Source: Erwinia persicina NBRC 102418
GTDB lineage: Bacteria; Pseudomonadota; Gammaproteobacteria; Enterobacterales; Enterobacteriaceae
Direction: 5' to 3'
Assembly (NCBI RefSeq): GCF_001571305.1
Contig: NZ_BCTN01000008.1
Location: forward strand, 164,275-228,274
Length of the DNA stretch: 64,000 nucleotides
Every line of letters begins with the position of its first letter. The stretch's first letter is position 1. This document shows, one piece after another, positions 1-9,418 of this stretch. The notes under the pieces were generated by a model. It did not search any database. It had not been told where the DNA came from and saw only the letters and a list, made by a program, of their open reading frames with translations. The position numbers and the translations under genes were made by a program.

Positions 1-289
1 TGGCAGGCTGTGACAGCATCAGTGTTAATGCCGCTGCCGGATTATCCACTGCCTTTCGCTCGGATTCTTCCAGCTTGCGCCAGGTGGTACCGCGGGTGTT
101 AAGCAGGGCTTCCCAGCCAAGAACATCAATAAAGCGCTGCAGCAAATCTGCCTCTAATCCGTCAGCACGGTAATCATGGAACTGATAGTTCACGCCACCT
201 GCTTCCAGGTATTTCCGCGCTTTTTTGACGGTGTCGCAGTTTTTGATGCCATACATTGTAAAGGTATTTTTCGGGCTCTGTTCTGTCAT
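1..289 (-). CDS. yffB: YffB, ArsC/Spx-family protein (3' part cut by window edge)
   Basis: The first 96 codons are present and the C-terminus lies beyond the left edge. The protein starts [20 protein letters not shown] and reads into a thioredoxin-fold arsenate-reductase-like (ArsC/Spx) sequence. It carries [11 protein letters not shown] with a single cysteine at about residue 18, followed by a helix-rich part with [11 protein letters not shown] at about residues 66-76. ArsC/Spx-type proteins use this N-terminal cysteine in glutathione- or thiol-dependent reduction, but the substrate of YffB is not established. In E. coli yffB lies next to acrD and upstream of dapE; here it also points away from acrD, so dapE is expected just outside the window. 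The ATG at 287-289 is the natural start. Confidence 0.9.
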   Translation of the reverse strand, partial: MTEQSPKNTFTMYGIKNCDTVKKARKYLEAGGVNYQFHDYRADGLEADLLQRFIDVLGWEALLNTRGTTWRKLEESERKAVDNPAAALTLMLSQPA

Positions 290-541
290 CGGTATCCGTT
301 TCCTGTGCCGTCTGATAATTGCTGGTGACAGTTTACAGTGGATAGCGCCGGCAGACAGCCCTTGAGATGATGAAAGTCAGACGCCAGGAAGAACGTTTGA
401 TGCGCTGCCGGTAAAAGTCAGACTTGTGTACCCTTCTGTTTTTTGTGGGATTCATCTATATTCGGATGAGCTCAATGCAGGACAATAGCGACGAGCGCGA
501 TGAGAAGGGGAGTGAGCCCGTGATTAAAGAGGAGGGGAGCG

Positions 542-736
542 ATGAACTACATGAAAGAATCGGCCGCACATACGGTAGAAGAAACCCAGTCCACGATCGT
601 ACTGAAGCGTAAAAAAGAAACCCGCTGCGAGGATTTCGCCCATATTGTTGATGCCGTGATGCGGGATCACCCCGATGCGAAAACGCATATCGACAGTGAA
701 AGCGGTGGTTACGATAAAATCATCATTCTGAAATAG
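542..736 (+). CDS. Small hypothetical protein, 64 aa
   Basis: I do not recognise this gene. A purine-rich ribosome binding site (AGAGGAGGGGAG) ends three bases before the ATG, which is the main reason to think it is translated. The product is soluble, charged and has no signal peptide or membrane segment. It contains a basic stretch (LKRKKETR, residues 22-29), an acidic-aromatic middle and a hydrophobic end (KIIILK). It lies between yffB and ypfM, divergent from yffB. An overlapping 62-codon frame at 424-612 has no comparable start signal. The following 278 bases up to ypfM show no other gene. It could also be a chance frame. Confidence 0.45.
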   Translation: MNYMKESAAHTVEETQSTIVLKRKKETRCEDFAHIVDAVMRDHPDAKTHIDSESGGYDKIIILK

Positions 737-1014
737 TGAGTCATCCGGCCCCGCCCGGGGTCGATGTTCCTCTTGAGACGATGGACGAGGGGTTGCCTGA
801 GCTGTTCAGCCGCACCGGCCGGATATACGAAGCCTCTTAATTATGCTACGACTAATAATCCCCTGAGAAATCATCACCTACGAACTGTGCGGCGTAGCAC
901 ATTTTCATTGAATTATCGTTTAACTCGTTTTACCGATGGCAGTAATTGGGATCCTGATCTTTCTTTTGTTTAGGAATACTCTTAAAATGAACCTACATAA
1001 AAAGAGAGGTTACT

Positions 1015-1074
1015 ATGATTGATTTAGAACTGGGGAACTGGAAAGACTTTATCGAAACGATGTTACGTAAGTAA
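1015..1074 (+). CDS. ypfM: YpfM small protein, 19 aa
   Basis: The 19-codon frame reads MIDLELGNWKDFIETMLRK and ends in TAA. It is nearly identical to my recollection of the E. coli K-12 small protein YpfM (MIERELGNWKDFIEVMLRK), which is encoded at the same place, beside and convergent with acrD. A clear ribosome binding site (AAGAGAGGT) precedes the ATG by four bases. The differences from E. coli keep the GNWKDFIE core and the basic end, which argues for selection on the peptide. Its function is unknown. It is too short for ordinary gene prediction. Confidence 0.88.
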   Translation: MIDLELGNWKDFIETMLRK

Positions 1075-1140
1075 TGCGTTTCAGACAAGAAAAGCATGGT
1101 GATAGCATCAAAGTGTTTTATTTTCAGTCAATTAAATTAT

Positions 1141-1170
1141 AAAAGGCAGCCATTAACCGGCTGCCTTTTT
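1141..1170. terminator. Bidirectional rho-independent terminator between ypfM and acrD
   Basis: An 11-base stem (AAAAGGCAGCC at 1141-1151 and GGCTGCCTTTT at 1159-1169) closes a 7-base loop and has a U-run in both directions. It sits between two convergent genes and can serve both ypfM (+) and acrD (-). Confidence 0.88.
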
Positions 1171-1175
1171 GTTTT

Positions 1176-4100
1176 TTACCGGTGTTTCTCTTTCAGCGGG
1201 AAGCGGCGGCGCACCAGCACAAAGAACAGCGGCACAAAGAAGATTGCCAGTACCGTGGCGGAGATCATCCCGCCCATCACTCCGGTGCCGACTGCATGCT
1301 GGCTGCCGGACCCGGCACCGCTGCTGATCACCATCGGCAGGACGCCGAAAATAAAGGCCAGCGAAGTCATCAGAATCGGCCGTAAGCGCTGGCGCGACGC
1401 TTCCAGGGTGGATTCCACCAAATCACGCCCCCGGGTATTCATTTCGCTGGCAAATTCGACGATCAAAATGGCATTTTTCGCCGACAGTCCGATCACGGTC
1501 AGCAGGCCGACCTGGAAGTAGACATCGTTTTCCAGCCCGCGCAGCCAGGTGGCCACCAGCGCACCAATCACCCCCAGCGGCACGACCAGCATGACGGAGA
1601 AAGGAATCGACCAGCTCTCATACAGCGCGGCCAGACACAGGAAGACCACCAGCAGTGACAGCGCATAGAGCGCCGGGGCCTGTGCCCCCGTCATACGCTC
1701 CTGTAGCGATGCCCCCGTCCACTGCAGGCCAATCCCCACCGGCAGCTGGCTGACCAGCTTCTCCATCACGTCCATGGCCGCACCGTTACTGACGCCCGGT
1801 GCCGATTCCCCCACAATTTCAACGGCGGAATAGCCGTTGTAGCGTTCAAGGCGGGGTGAACCGCTCTCCCAGTGAGAGCGGGCAAAGGCGGTGAAGGGCA
1901 CCATTTCGCCGCTGGCATTGCGCACATACCACTTGCTGATGTCATCGGGCAGCATGCGGAAGGTGGCGTCAGCCTGGACATACACTTTTTTCACCCGTCC
2001 TCTGTCAAGGAAGTCATTGACGTAGGTCGACCCCCAGCCGGTTTGCAGCGTCGCGTTAATATCATCCAGCGACACGCCCAGGGCCTGGGCTTTCCGCTGA
2101 TCAATATCGATACGTAACTGCGGGCTGTCATCCAGACCGTTATGACGGACCCGGGTCAGGGACGGGTTGCTTTGCGCCAGCTCAAGCAGGCTGTTGCGTG
2201 CCGCCATCAGCGCGGTATGGCCCAGCCCGGCGTGATCCTGCAGCTCCATATCAAAGCCGGCCGAGTTGCCCAGCCCGGTGATGGCGGGTGGGCTGCTGGC
2301 AATCACTTTCGCCTCATTGATTTTTGCAAAGGCTTTAGTGGCGCGCTCAATAATGGCGAAGGCGGTATTGTCACTGCCGCTGCGATCCTGCCAGTCTTTC
2401 AGGCGCACAAACATCCGCGCCACGTTCTGCCCGTTGCCGCCAGGGCCGGCACCGACGGTGGCGAACACCGACAGCACGTTGTCTTTCTCGTGCGTCAGGT
2501 AGTATTTCTCAACTTTTTCCACCACCTTCATCGTCTGTTGCAGGGTGGAACCCGGCGGCAGCTGAACCTGGGTGGTGAAAATACCCCGGTCTTCCAGCGG
2601 CAGGAAAGAAGTGGGCAGGCGGATAAACAGCAGGGCCATCACCGCGAGCAGCGCCACATACAGCACCAGCCAGCGGCCTCCTTTGGCCAGAATTTTGCCC
2701 ACGCCGCGCTCGTAGCGTTCAGCGCTGCGGTTAAACAGGCGGTTAAACCCGCCAAAGAATCCCCGGCGGCCGTGATGGTGGCCTTTGGCCAGTGGTTTCA
2801 GCAGCGTGGCACACAGGGCAGGGGTAAGGATCATCGCCACCAGGACGGAGAGCACCATGGCGGAGACAATCGTGACTGAAAACTGGCGATAGATAGCCCC
2901 GGTGGTGCCGCCAAAGAAGGCCATCGGGATAAAGACCGCCGACAGCACCAGCGCAATACCGACCAGCGCCCCCTGAATCTGCCCCATGGATTTGCGCGTC
3001 GCCTCCCGTGGCGACAGACCTTCCTCACTCATGATCCGTTCCACGTTTTCCACCACCACGATGGCATCATCCACCAGCAGGCCGATGGCCAGCACCATCG
3101 CGAACATGGTCAGGGTGTTGATGCTGTAACCGAAGAGATAGAGAATGCCAAAGGTGCCCAGCAGCACCACCGGCACGGCAATGGTCGGGATCAGCGTGGC
3201 GCGGAAGTTTTGCAGGAACAGGTACATCACCAGGAAGACCAGCAGCACGGCTTCAAACAGGGTTTTCACCACGTCTTCAATGGAGGCTTTGACAAACGGC
3301 GTGGTCTCGTAGGCGATCTCCGCCTTCAGCCCGTGGGGAAAATAGTGTGACAGTTCGTCAAGACGGGCGCGGACCAGGGTATCCGTTTGCAGCTCATTGG
3401 CCCCGGAGGCCAGCTTGACCCCCAGCCCTGACGCGGCCATGCCGTTATAGCGGCTGAGGTAATCATACTTCTCCGCGCCCAGCTCCACTTTTGCCACATC
3501 ACCCAGCGTCACCACTGAGCCATCGGCATTGACCCTGAGGGTGATATCGCGGAACTGCTCCGGGGTTTGCAGCAGGGACTGAGAGTTGATGGTGGCATTC
3601 AGTGCCTGGCTGTCGACAGAGGGCAGGCCACCCAGCTGGCCGACCGCGACCTGACTGTTCTGCGATTTGATGGCGGTCACCACATCGCTGGTGGTCAGGG
3701 TGTAGTTAATCAGCTTATTGGGATCGAGCCAGATACGCATGGCATATTGTGAACCGTATGCATCTACCTGTCCCACGCCGTCAATGCGGCTGAGCGGATC
3801 CTGAATATTACTGGCAACATAGTCCGAGATATCCTGTTTATCCATGCTGCCGTCGGTCGACACGAAGGCGACCATCAAAATATTGGTATCACCGGTTTTA
3901 TTGACCGTCACCCCCTGCGACTGGACATCCTGCGGCAGTTTTCGCAGCGCGGTTTGTAGCTGATTCTGCACCTGCTGGCGGGCTTCATCGGGGTTTGTGC
4001 CGGCTTCAAAGGTCAGCGTAATGGTTGCCTGGCCGGTATTGCTGCTCTGCGACGACATATACATCAGATTATCAATGCCGGTCATATTCTGCTCGATCAC

Positions 4101-4289
4101 CTGAGTGACGGTGTTTTCGAGTGTTTCAGCAGACGCCCCCGGATAGTTGGCGGTGATGCGCACGTTAGGAGGCGCCAGGTCAGGATACTGTTCAATGGGC
4201 AGAGAGACGATGGCCAGCCCCCCGGTCAGACACATCAGTATTGCCAGAACCCAGGCAAAAATCGGGCGATCGATAAAAAAGTTGGCCAT
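1176..4289 (-). CDS. acrD: AcrD, RND aminoglycoside/drug efflux pump subunit
   Basis: The 1037-residue product has the same length as E. coli AcrD and matches it along its whole length from [18 protein letters not shown] to the end. It is the inner-membrane proton/drug antiporter of an RND tripartite pump; the family works with AcrA and TolC and exports aminoglycosides and other amphiphiles. The proton relay is intact: the TM4 motif [13 protein letters not shown] carries the two aspartates and the TM10 motif [13 protein letters not shown] carries the lysine. No membrane fusion partner is encoded next to it, as is usual for acrD. The start has a GGAG eight bases upstream. The nitrate-sensor gene narQ and narP lie upstream on the same strand, but a 339-base gap suggests separate transcription. 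Confidence 0.97.
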   Translation of the reverse strand: MANFFIDRPIFAWVLAILMCLTGGLAIVSLPIEQYPDLAPPNVRITANYPGASAETLENTVTQVIEQNMTGIDNLMYMSSQSSNTGQATITLTFEAGTNPDEARQQVQNQLQTALRKLPQDVQSQGVTVNKTGDTNILMVAFVSTDGSMDKQDISDYVASNIQDPLSRIDGVGQVDAYGSQYAMRIWLDPNKLINYTLTTSDVVTAIKSQNSQVAVGQLGGLPSVDSQALNATINSQSLLQTPEQFRDITLRVNADGSVVTLGDVAKVELGAEKYDYLSRYNGMAASGLGVKLASGANELQTDTLVRARLDELSHYFPHGLKAEIAYETTPFVKASIEDVVKTLFEAVLLVFLVMYLFLQNFRATLIPTIAVPVVLLGTFGILYLFGYSINTLTMFAMVLAIGLLVDDAIVVVENVERIMSEEGLSPREATRKSMGQIQGALVGIALVLSAVFIPMAFFGGTTGAIYRQFSVTIVSAMVLSVLVAMILTPALCATLLKPLAKGHHHGRRGFFGGFNRLFNRSAERYERGVGKILAKGGRWLVLYVALLAVMALLFIRLPTSFLPLEDRGIFTTQVQLPPGSTLQQTMKVVEKVEKYYLTHEKDNVLSVFATVGAGPGGNGQNVARMFVRLKDWQDRSGSDNTAFAIIERATKAFAKINEAKVIASSPPAITGLGNSAGFDMELQDHAGLGHTALMAARNSLLELAQSNPSLTRVRHNGLDDSPQLRIDIDQRKAQALGVSLDDINATLQTGWGSTYVNDFLDRGRVKKVYVQADATFRMLPDDISKWYVRNASGEMVPFTAFARSHWESGSPRLERYNGYSAVEIVGESAPGVSNGAAMDVMEKLVSQLPVGIGLQWTGASLQERMTGAQAPALYALSLLVVFLCLAALYESWSIPFSVMLVVPLGVIGALVATWLRGLENDVYFQVGLLTVIGLSAKNAILIVEFASEMNTRGRDLVESTLEASRQRLRPILMTSLAFIFGVLPMVISSGAGSGSQHAVGTGVMGGMISATVLAIFFVPLFFVLVRRRFPLKEKHR

Positions 4290-4628
4290 CTCTAGCTCCG
4301 CAGCAGGTATACCCGTCGTCCATCAGGTGCCGGTCTGTCGGCCGTGTCCGCCACCCCGAGAGATCGCTTTCTCTGTTTACAGGGATTTGCGGGCGTGCTG
4401 CCTGCATCGTGAAGTCTGTTGGATATAGCCTGAATAATAACAAAAATGCCGGTTTTCCCTGCGGCGTTTAAGACAGATATCCCGTCATGTCATCGGTATG
4501 GGGCGGGGCAAATTTATAATTTAATCAATATGCTCCGGCAGGGGATCACTTTACCCGCCGCTGATGAAACAATCGTGGAGAAAATGAGGAGAATATGTAA
4601 ATAATCCCGCAGGCCGTGGCCCCTCTGG
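4290..4628. other. Intergenic region between narP and acrD
   Basis: This 339-base stretch holds no gene. It must contain the acrD promoter and the end of the narQP transcript, but I see no strong terminator hairpin and no convincing BaeR-type site. An AT-rich patch near 4508-4535 (AAATTTATAATTTAATC) is the most promoter-like part. Confidence 0.5.
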
Positions 4629-5267
4629 TTACAAACTGGCGTGGTTTGATTCCAGCCACATGACGGTAGCCGCTACCCGTGAACGGACATTCAGCTTACG
4701 TAATACGTTGCGGATATGAACTTTGACCGTTTGCTCGGAGATAGCCAGGTTCTCTGCAATTTGTTTATTTGAATGGCCACAGGCCACCTCTTTCATGACC
4801 TCCTGCTCGCGTTTTGTCAAAATAATAAAGGGATCGGCTTTCCAGTTATCGTTATTACGCAGCGCGTTCAGCGGTGCACTAAAGGCGACGCCGCCCTCCG
4901 CCACCCGGATAATTTGCGACAGCAGCTGTTCCGGAGGGCTGTCCTTCAGCAGGTAGCCGCTGGCCCCGGCTTCCAGCAGGGCGGAAATATCGCCGCGCAG
5001 ATCTGATACCGTCAGCACGACGATCCGGGCAAGTATGCCGTTAGCGCGCAGGGCGTTAAACGTCTCCAGACCGGAGAGTCCCTTCATTTTCAAATCCAGA
5101 AGTATCAGGTCGGGGGGATTCTGCCGCGCCAGCGCGACCGCGTCGTGACCACTGGCCGCCTCTGCCGTCACCCGGAACCGGGGCTCCAGCGCCAGCAGCT
5201 GACGAATGCCGTTACGCATCAGGGGGTGATCGTCGACAATCATCACGCTGACGGTGTTGTCTTCCAT
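4629..5267 (-). CDS. narP: NarP, nitrate/nitrite response regulator
   Basis: The 212-residue protein has a receiver domain (VMIVDDHPLMRNGIRQLL near the start, phospho-acceptor Asp58 in LILLDLKMKG) and a C-terminal LuxR-type helix-turn-helix (NKQIAENLAISEQTVKVHIR). The HTH and the final LNVRSRVAATV match E. coli NarP more closely than NarL. The start at 5267 (MEDNTVSVMIVDD) is chosen over a longer frame reaching 5351, because it fits the family and is preceded by AAGGAG inside the end of narQ. Only four bases separate it from the narQ stop, so the pair is one operon. In E. coli narP is far from narQ. It should activate or repress anaerobic respiratory genes when phosphorylated by NarQ. Confidence 0.92.
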   Translation of the reverse strand: MEDNTVSVMIVDDHPLMRNGIRQLLALEPRFRVTAEAASGHDAVALARQNPPDLILLDLKMKGLSGLETFNALRANGILARIVVLTVSDLRGDISALLEAGASGYLLKDSPPEQLLSQIIRVAEGGVAFSAPLNALRNNDNWKADPFIILTKREQEVMKEVACGHSNKQIAENLAISEQTVKVHIRNVLRKLNVRSRVAATVMWLESNHASL

Positions 5268-5271
5268 GGTG

Positions 5272-6954
5272 CTACTCCTTGTCAGAACCCATCTCAGTGA
5301 GCGGTTTGAAGTGTAAAGACACGCCAGTGCCTCCGTGCGTGTGACGAACAATGGTCAGTTGGCCGTTCAGCCGTGCAGCACGTTCATGCATGATGGTCAG
5401 ACCGTAATGTCCTTCGGGTTCTTCCAGCGAGGCAATGCCCACGCCATTATCGGTAACAGCGATTGTCAGCCCGCTTGCTGCATCGTAATCGCCGCTGACG
5501 GTAATCTCCGTTGGGTTCGCATGCTGTACGGCATTAAGCAGGGCCTCGCGGACAATCTGTAATACGTGAATATGCTGCTGGGCCGGAAGCCGTACCTCAA
5601 GCTGCCCTTTCAGCACAATCGGGGCGTCAGTCTGCTGGCGCAGAGGGGCAATAACCTGCTCCAGCGCGCGCGTCAGGCTGGCCGGTTCAATGGTCAGCCG
5701 GAAGGTGGTGAGAAGCTCACGCAGCTGCCGGTTTGCCGTGCTCAGTGCTTCTTCAAACTCCGTTACGATCTCCCGTGCGGCGGTGGCCTCCGCGTTGAGC
5801 GTACGTTTCAGCCTGACAAGCTGAATGCGCAAAAAAGTCAGGGACTGCGCCAGCGAGTCATGCAGTTCTCGGGCAATAGTCGCACGCTCCTCCAGCAACA
5901 GCAGGCTTTGTACCTGCTGCTGTGCCTGCCACAGTTCCAGCGCGTGGACGAGTAAAGAGGCCACGCTTTTCATCAGCGGCGACTCACTCTCCTCCGCCTG
6001 CCAGCGCAGCACACCGCAGGGGGGCTGTTCCGGATGCGGATGCAGGGGCAGCGTTTGCCACACTCTGTCCGGCAGACGGTGTCCTGCGCTCAGTCGCCCA
6101 AACTCGGGCGTGGAAAGCTCAATGTAACTGAGCTTTTCATGGTCAGACACCAGCCGCAGGGTTTGCTGAAAGGCCTCCTGCCCTTTGATGCTGTGGCTGA
6201 GCTGCTGAGAACAGGCATACAGCAGCCTCAGGCGGCGGTTGGCCTGGGTTAAATCGGCAGTTTTTTCCTCAACATTCAGGGACATCGCCCGCCACGATTT
6301 TTCCAGCTCAGTGGACATGCGGGTAAACGCCCGCGCCAGCACGCCCAGTTCATTAGGCAGACCGGTGCTGAGCGGTGGAAAATGAAAGCGCCGCTGTTCA
6401 ATCGCTTCGCTGGCGCTGACCAGCTGTTGCAGCGGCCCGACAACCTGCTGGCGAATATGACGCAGAATAAACCAGACCCGCAGGGTAATGGCCAGTAAAC
6501 CCAGCAGGCAGGCGAGGGCGGCCATCCGCATTTTCAGTTCGGCCCAGTGCTGCAGGGCCAGCACAAACTGGTCGATTTTATCGACCTCGTTAATCACCTG
6601 CTGGTGGTTTCCCACTGTCGCGGAGGCAGTCTGCCGGGCGGTGACCAGCAGTTCACGATACCCCTGGCGCACGGGGTCCGGCACATAAAAACGATCCAGC
6701 GCCTTCAGCGCGGGGGAGTGCAGTGTGCGCTGATAGTCAGCAATATGTTGTGCAGAAAGGGGGGAGTGAGTGCTGATGTCCCAGCTCAGGCGATAGACCT
6801 GCATCCGCAGGGAACCGGCAAGATTGATGGCTTCTGCATCCCGCAGGCTGCCGGACAGAGTCAGCAGCGCCAGCCCACTGGTAATGACGGACAGCAGGAC
6901 AATGGTAAATAGCGCGCGGGCCAGGCTATGCGTCAGGGAGCGTATGATGGTCAC
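5272..6954 (-). CDS. narQ: NarQ, nitrate/nitrite sensor histidine kinase
   Basis: The 560-residue inner-membrane kinase has two N-terminal membrane segments (about residues 13-34 and 143-164) around a periplasmic four-helix sensor. The P-box (AINLAGSLRMQVYRLSW, residues 42-58) includes Arg50, known to bind nitrate in E. coli NarQ. A HAMP/signalling helix follows, then the HPK7-type phospho-acceptor box ARELHDSLAQ with His365, and a C-terminal HATPase_c domain (DNGVGI and GHYGLTIMHERA). There is no NarX-type cysteine cluster. The start codon is GTG, with AAGGA about ten bases upstream, and aligns with the E. coli N-terminus. It is co-transcribed with narP. Confidence 0.95.
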   Translation of the reverse strand: MTIIRSLTHSLARALFTIVLLSVITSGLALLTLSGSLRDAEAINLAGSLRMQVYRLSWDISTHSPLSAQHIADYQRTLHSPALKALDRFYVPDPVRQGYRELLVTARQTASATVGNHQQVINEVDKIDQFVLALQHWAELKMRMAALACLLGLLAITLRVWFILRHIRQQVVGPLQQLVSASEAIEQRRFHFPPLSTGLPNELGVLARAFTRMSTELEKSWRAMSLNVEEKTADLTQANRRLRLLYACSQQLSHSIKGQEAFQQTLRLVSDHEKLSYIELSTPEFGRLSAGHRLPDRVWQTLPLHPHPEQPPCGVLRWQAEESESPLMKSVASLLVHALELWQAQQQVQSLLLLEERATIARELHDSLAQSLTFLRIQLVRLKRTLNAEATAAREIVTEFEEALSTANRQLRELLTTFRLTIEPASLTRALEQVIAPLRQQTDAPIVLKGQLEVRLPAQQHIHVLQIVREALLNAVQHANPTEITVSGDYDAASGLTIAVTDNGVGIASLEEPEGHYGLTIMHERAARLNGQLTIVRHTHGGTGVSLHFKPLTEMGSDKE

Positions 6955-7204
6955 ATTTATTATCCTTAATATAAGGAGGGTGATTATAACGCTGCGCTAA
7001 GGTTTACTGAAGCAGTAGTCCCTGCCTGTCACTGCCCGTTACATCTGCCGAACTCCGACATATCTCTTTACGCTTCTTGGCGCAGTCACGCGCAATGCCA
7101 GGAATGTTTTAACGGCTTTACGCACTGCTCACTCTGCTTTTCATTGAAACGGTAATAATCAATCCCGTCACTACATTAATCGATACGCTTTCCCGAGGAG
7201 CTTC

Positions 7205-7483
7205 ATGATGAACAAGATGTTACCCGCAGTGATCGCGGCCACACTGCTTGCTGCGACGTCATTCTCTACGCTGGCCGCCACGCAGGTGGAACAAAGCCAG
7301 GCGGCAGAATTGCACAGTATTGGCACGGTGTCGGTGAATGGTGTCAGAGGCACGCTGGACGATGCTACGCGCCATTTGGCGAAAAAAGCGGATGCCATGG
7401 GTGCCAGCAGCTTCCGGGTGATCGGTGCCAACACCCCGGGCGATTCCAGCCTCTGGTCAGGAAACGCTGAGATTTACCGTTAA
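7205..7483 (+). CDS. BhsA/McbA/YdgH-type (DUF1471) small periplasmic protein
   Basis: The 92-residue product has a cleavable signal peptide (hydrophobic core AVIAATLLAATSFST, cleavage likely after TLAA) followed by a single DUF1471 domain. The domain holds the family hallmark IGTVSVNGVRGTLDDATRHLA and ends in the usual GNAEIYR. These proteins are stress-induced, secreted and linked to biofilm and outer membrane properties; the exact paralogue cannot be named. GAGGAG lies just upstream; two adjacent ATGs at 7205 and 7208 are both possible, and the second has better spacing. It is monocistronic and divergent from narQ, with a terminator at 7550. Confidence 0.85.
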   Translation: MMNKMLPAVIAATLLAATSFSTLAATQVEQSQAAELHSIGTVSVNGVRGTLDDATRHLAKKADAMGASSFRVIGANTPGDSSLWSGNAEIYR

Positions 7484-7549
7484 TACCCGTTTTACCCTCA
7501 TCTCCTGTAGTCCCTGTCTGTCCCTGTGTAGTCTTTAGTGCTTGCACTG

Positions 7550-7578
7550 ACCGACCGCAAATTGCGGTCGGTTTTTTT
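7550..7578 (+). terminator. Rho-independent terminator after the DUF1471 gene
   Basis: ACCGACCGCAA (7550-7560) is a perfect inverted repeat of TTGCGGTCGGT (7562-7572) and runs into a T-tract (7572-7578). The central bases would open to form the loop. It lies 66 bases after the stop codon. Confidence 0.88.
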
Positions 7579-7821
7579 ATGCGCCACCCGACAAAAATTA
7601 CAAAAGCTCACGATTTCCAGCGTGGAATTTTTGCGTCGATTAATCAGAACGGTTAGGATGCATCGCCGCGATTTCCCTGCTTGCGTCATGAATAAAATTA
7701 CAGCAAACAGGGGGATCTTCCACGCCTGCGTCGCGTACGCAATCGTTTGGTTGGCCTATAAGAAACAGGATACCCGGGACAGGTAACCGCATCACTTTGT
7801 GGACAGGAAATAGGATTGAAA

Positions 7822-9270
7822 ATGAAAGCTGAAAAGAAAACGGGCGCTGAAAAGCGCGCTGCAAGAAGGCGTTGGTTAAACTCTCATGATTCTGGCTACC
7901 ATAAAGCTATGGACAATCGTCACGTACAGATGATTGCCATCGGTGGCGCGATTGGTACGGGGCTGTTTCTCGGCGCGGGCTCTCGCCTGCAGGCCGCAGG
8001 CCCGGCACTGGCCATTGTCTATCTGGTCTGTGGTATTTTCTCTTTCTTCATTCTTCGTGCGCTGGGGGAACTGGTTTTACATCGCCCCTCAAGCGGCAGT
8101 TTCGTCTCTTACTCTCGCGAATTCCTCGGTGAAAAAGCCTCCTACGTGGCCGGCTGGATGTACTTCGTCAACTGGGCAATGACCGGGATTGTCGACATCA
8201 CTGCCGTCGCGCTCTATATGCACTACTGGGGCGCATTTGGTGATGTACCGCAGTGGGTGTTTGCCCTCGGGGCGCTGGCCATCGTCGGCACCATGAACAT
8301 GATCGGTGTGAAGTGGTTTGCCGAAATGGAGTTCTGGTTTGCCCTGATTAAAGTCCTGGCGATTGTCATTTTCCTGGTGGTGGGTGTTGTGTTCCTTGGC
8401 AGCGGCAAGCCGCTGGATGGCAATGCGACCGGCTTCCATCTGATCAGCGATAACGGCGGCTTCTTCCCGAACGGTCTGATGCCGGCGCTGGTGCTGGTGC
8501 AGGGCGTGGTATTTGCCTTCGCCTCCATCGAACTGGTGGGTACGGCGGCAGGCGAGTGTAAAGACCCGAAAACCATGCTGCCAAAAGCGATTAACAGCGT
8601 GATCTGGCGTATTGGCCTGTTCTACGTTGGCTCCGTAGTGCTGCTGGTGCTGCTGCTGCCGTGGAATGCCTATCAGGCAGGGCAGAGTCCGTTTGTTACC
8701 TTCTTCTCTAAACTTGGCGTGCCTTACGTCGGCAGCATTATGAATATCGTGGTACTGAGCGCGGCGCTATCCAGCCTGAACTCAGGCCTCTATTCGACGG
8801 GGCGTATTCTGCGCTCCATGTCGATGGGCGGCTCCGCACCGAAATTCATGTCGAAAATGAGCGGCCAGCAGGTGCCTTACATGGGTATCCTGGTCACCAT
8901 TGGTGTCTACATCATTGGTGTTTACCTGAACTATGTGGTGCCTTCCCGCGTCTTTGAAATTGTGCTGAACGTTGCGGCGCTGGGTATCCTCTCCTCCTGG
9001 GCGTTTATCGTGGTGTGCCAGATGCGTCTGCGCAAAGCCATTAAAGAAGGCAAAGCGGAAGATGTCAGCTTCAAGCTGCCATGGGCACCCTTTACCTCAT
9101 GGCTGACGCTGCTGTTCCTGTTCAGCGTGCTGGTGCTGATGGCATTCGACTATCCAAACGGAACCTACACGGTGGCGGCTATCCCACTGATTGCCATTGT
9201 GCTGGTGCTGGGCTGGTTCGGTGCGCGTAAGCGGGTTCACGCACTGGCGAAGGAAGAACATAACCACTGA
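7822..9270 (+). CDS. ansP: AnsP, L-asparagine permease (APC family)
   Basis: The product (482 residues from the ATG at 7822) is an amino-acid/proton symporter of the amino acid transporter family with 12 predicted membrane segments. It matches E. coli AnsP closely: RRWLNSHDSGYHKAMDNR before TM1, the unwound TM1 motif IGGAIGTGLFLGAG, and SGSFVSYSREFLGEKASYVA in the first cytoplasmic loop. The last 20 or so residues of E. coli AnsP are missing, which is minor. A TTG at 7816 would add two codons; the ATG is preferred, with AGGA six bases upstream. It is a single-gene unit ending at a strong hairpin. Other aromatic/GABA permeases of the family are less similar. Confidence 0.93.
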   Translation: MKAEKKTGAEKRAARRRWLNSHDSGYHKAMDNRHVQMIAIGGAIGTGLFLGAGSRLQAAGPALAIVYLVCGIFSFFILRALGELVLHRPSSGSFVSYSREFLGEKASYVAGWMYFVNWAMTGIVDITAVALYMHYWGAFGDVPQWVFALGALAIVGTMNMIGVKWFAEMEFWFALIKVLAIVIFLVVGVVFLGSGKPLDGNATGFHLISDNGGFFPNGLMPALVLVQGVVFAFASIELVGTAAGECKDPKTMLPKAINSVIWRIGLFYVGSVVLLVLLLPWNAYQAGQSPFVTFFSKLGVPYVGSIMNIVVLSAALSSLNSGLYSTGRILRSMSMGGSAPKFMSKMSGQQVPYMGILVTIGVYIIGVYLNYVVPSRVFEIVLNVAALGILSSWAFIVVCQMRLRKAIKEGKAEDVSFKLPWAPFTSWLTLLFLFSVLVLMAFDYPNGTYTVAAIPLIAIVLVLGWFGARKRVHALAKEEHNH

Positions 9271-9319
9271 TAAACCGGGGGACCATGTCGCGGTCCTGTT
9301 CCCCGTGTTGCATAAGCAG

Positions 9320-9346
9320 GGCGGCCCTTATCGGGCCGCCTTTTCT
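9320..9346 (+). terminator. Rho-independent terminator after ansP
   Basis: GGCGGCCC (9320-9327) pairs with GGGCCGCC (9333-9340) around a TTATC loop and is followed by TTTTCTT. Confidence 0.9.
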
Positions 9347-9418
9347 TATTATTCTCATCGCTCTGGCCGCGAAAACCCTCTATGATCAGCCTCTCCCGGA
9401 CACCCCAACGGAGACGGT

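Noticed and set aside
424..612. 62-codon frame with a hydrophobic start between yffB and ypfM
   Set aside because: It overlaps the better supported 542-736 frame, has no ribosome binding site and its composition does not look like a protein after the first 20 residues.
764..973. 69-codon frame before ypfM
   Set aside because: No ribosome binding site, and a serine/arginine/proline-rich composition typical of a chance frame.
2142..2879. 245-codon frame on the plus strand inside acrD
   Set aside because: Antisense shadow of acrD, rich in Gln, His and Arg as such frames are; acrD is unambiguous.
7538..7786. 82-codon frame after the DUF1471 gene, with a small ATG sub-frame at 7688
   Set aside because: It starts inside the terminator hairpin and the sub-frame has no ribosome binding site, although it has a hydrophobic stretch.
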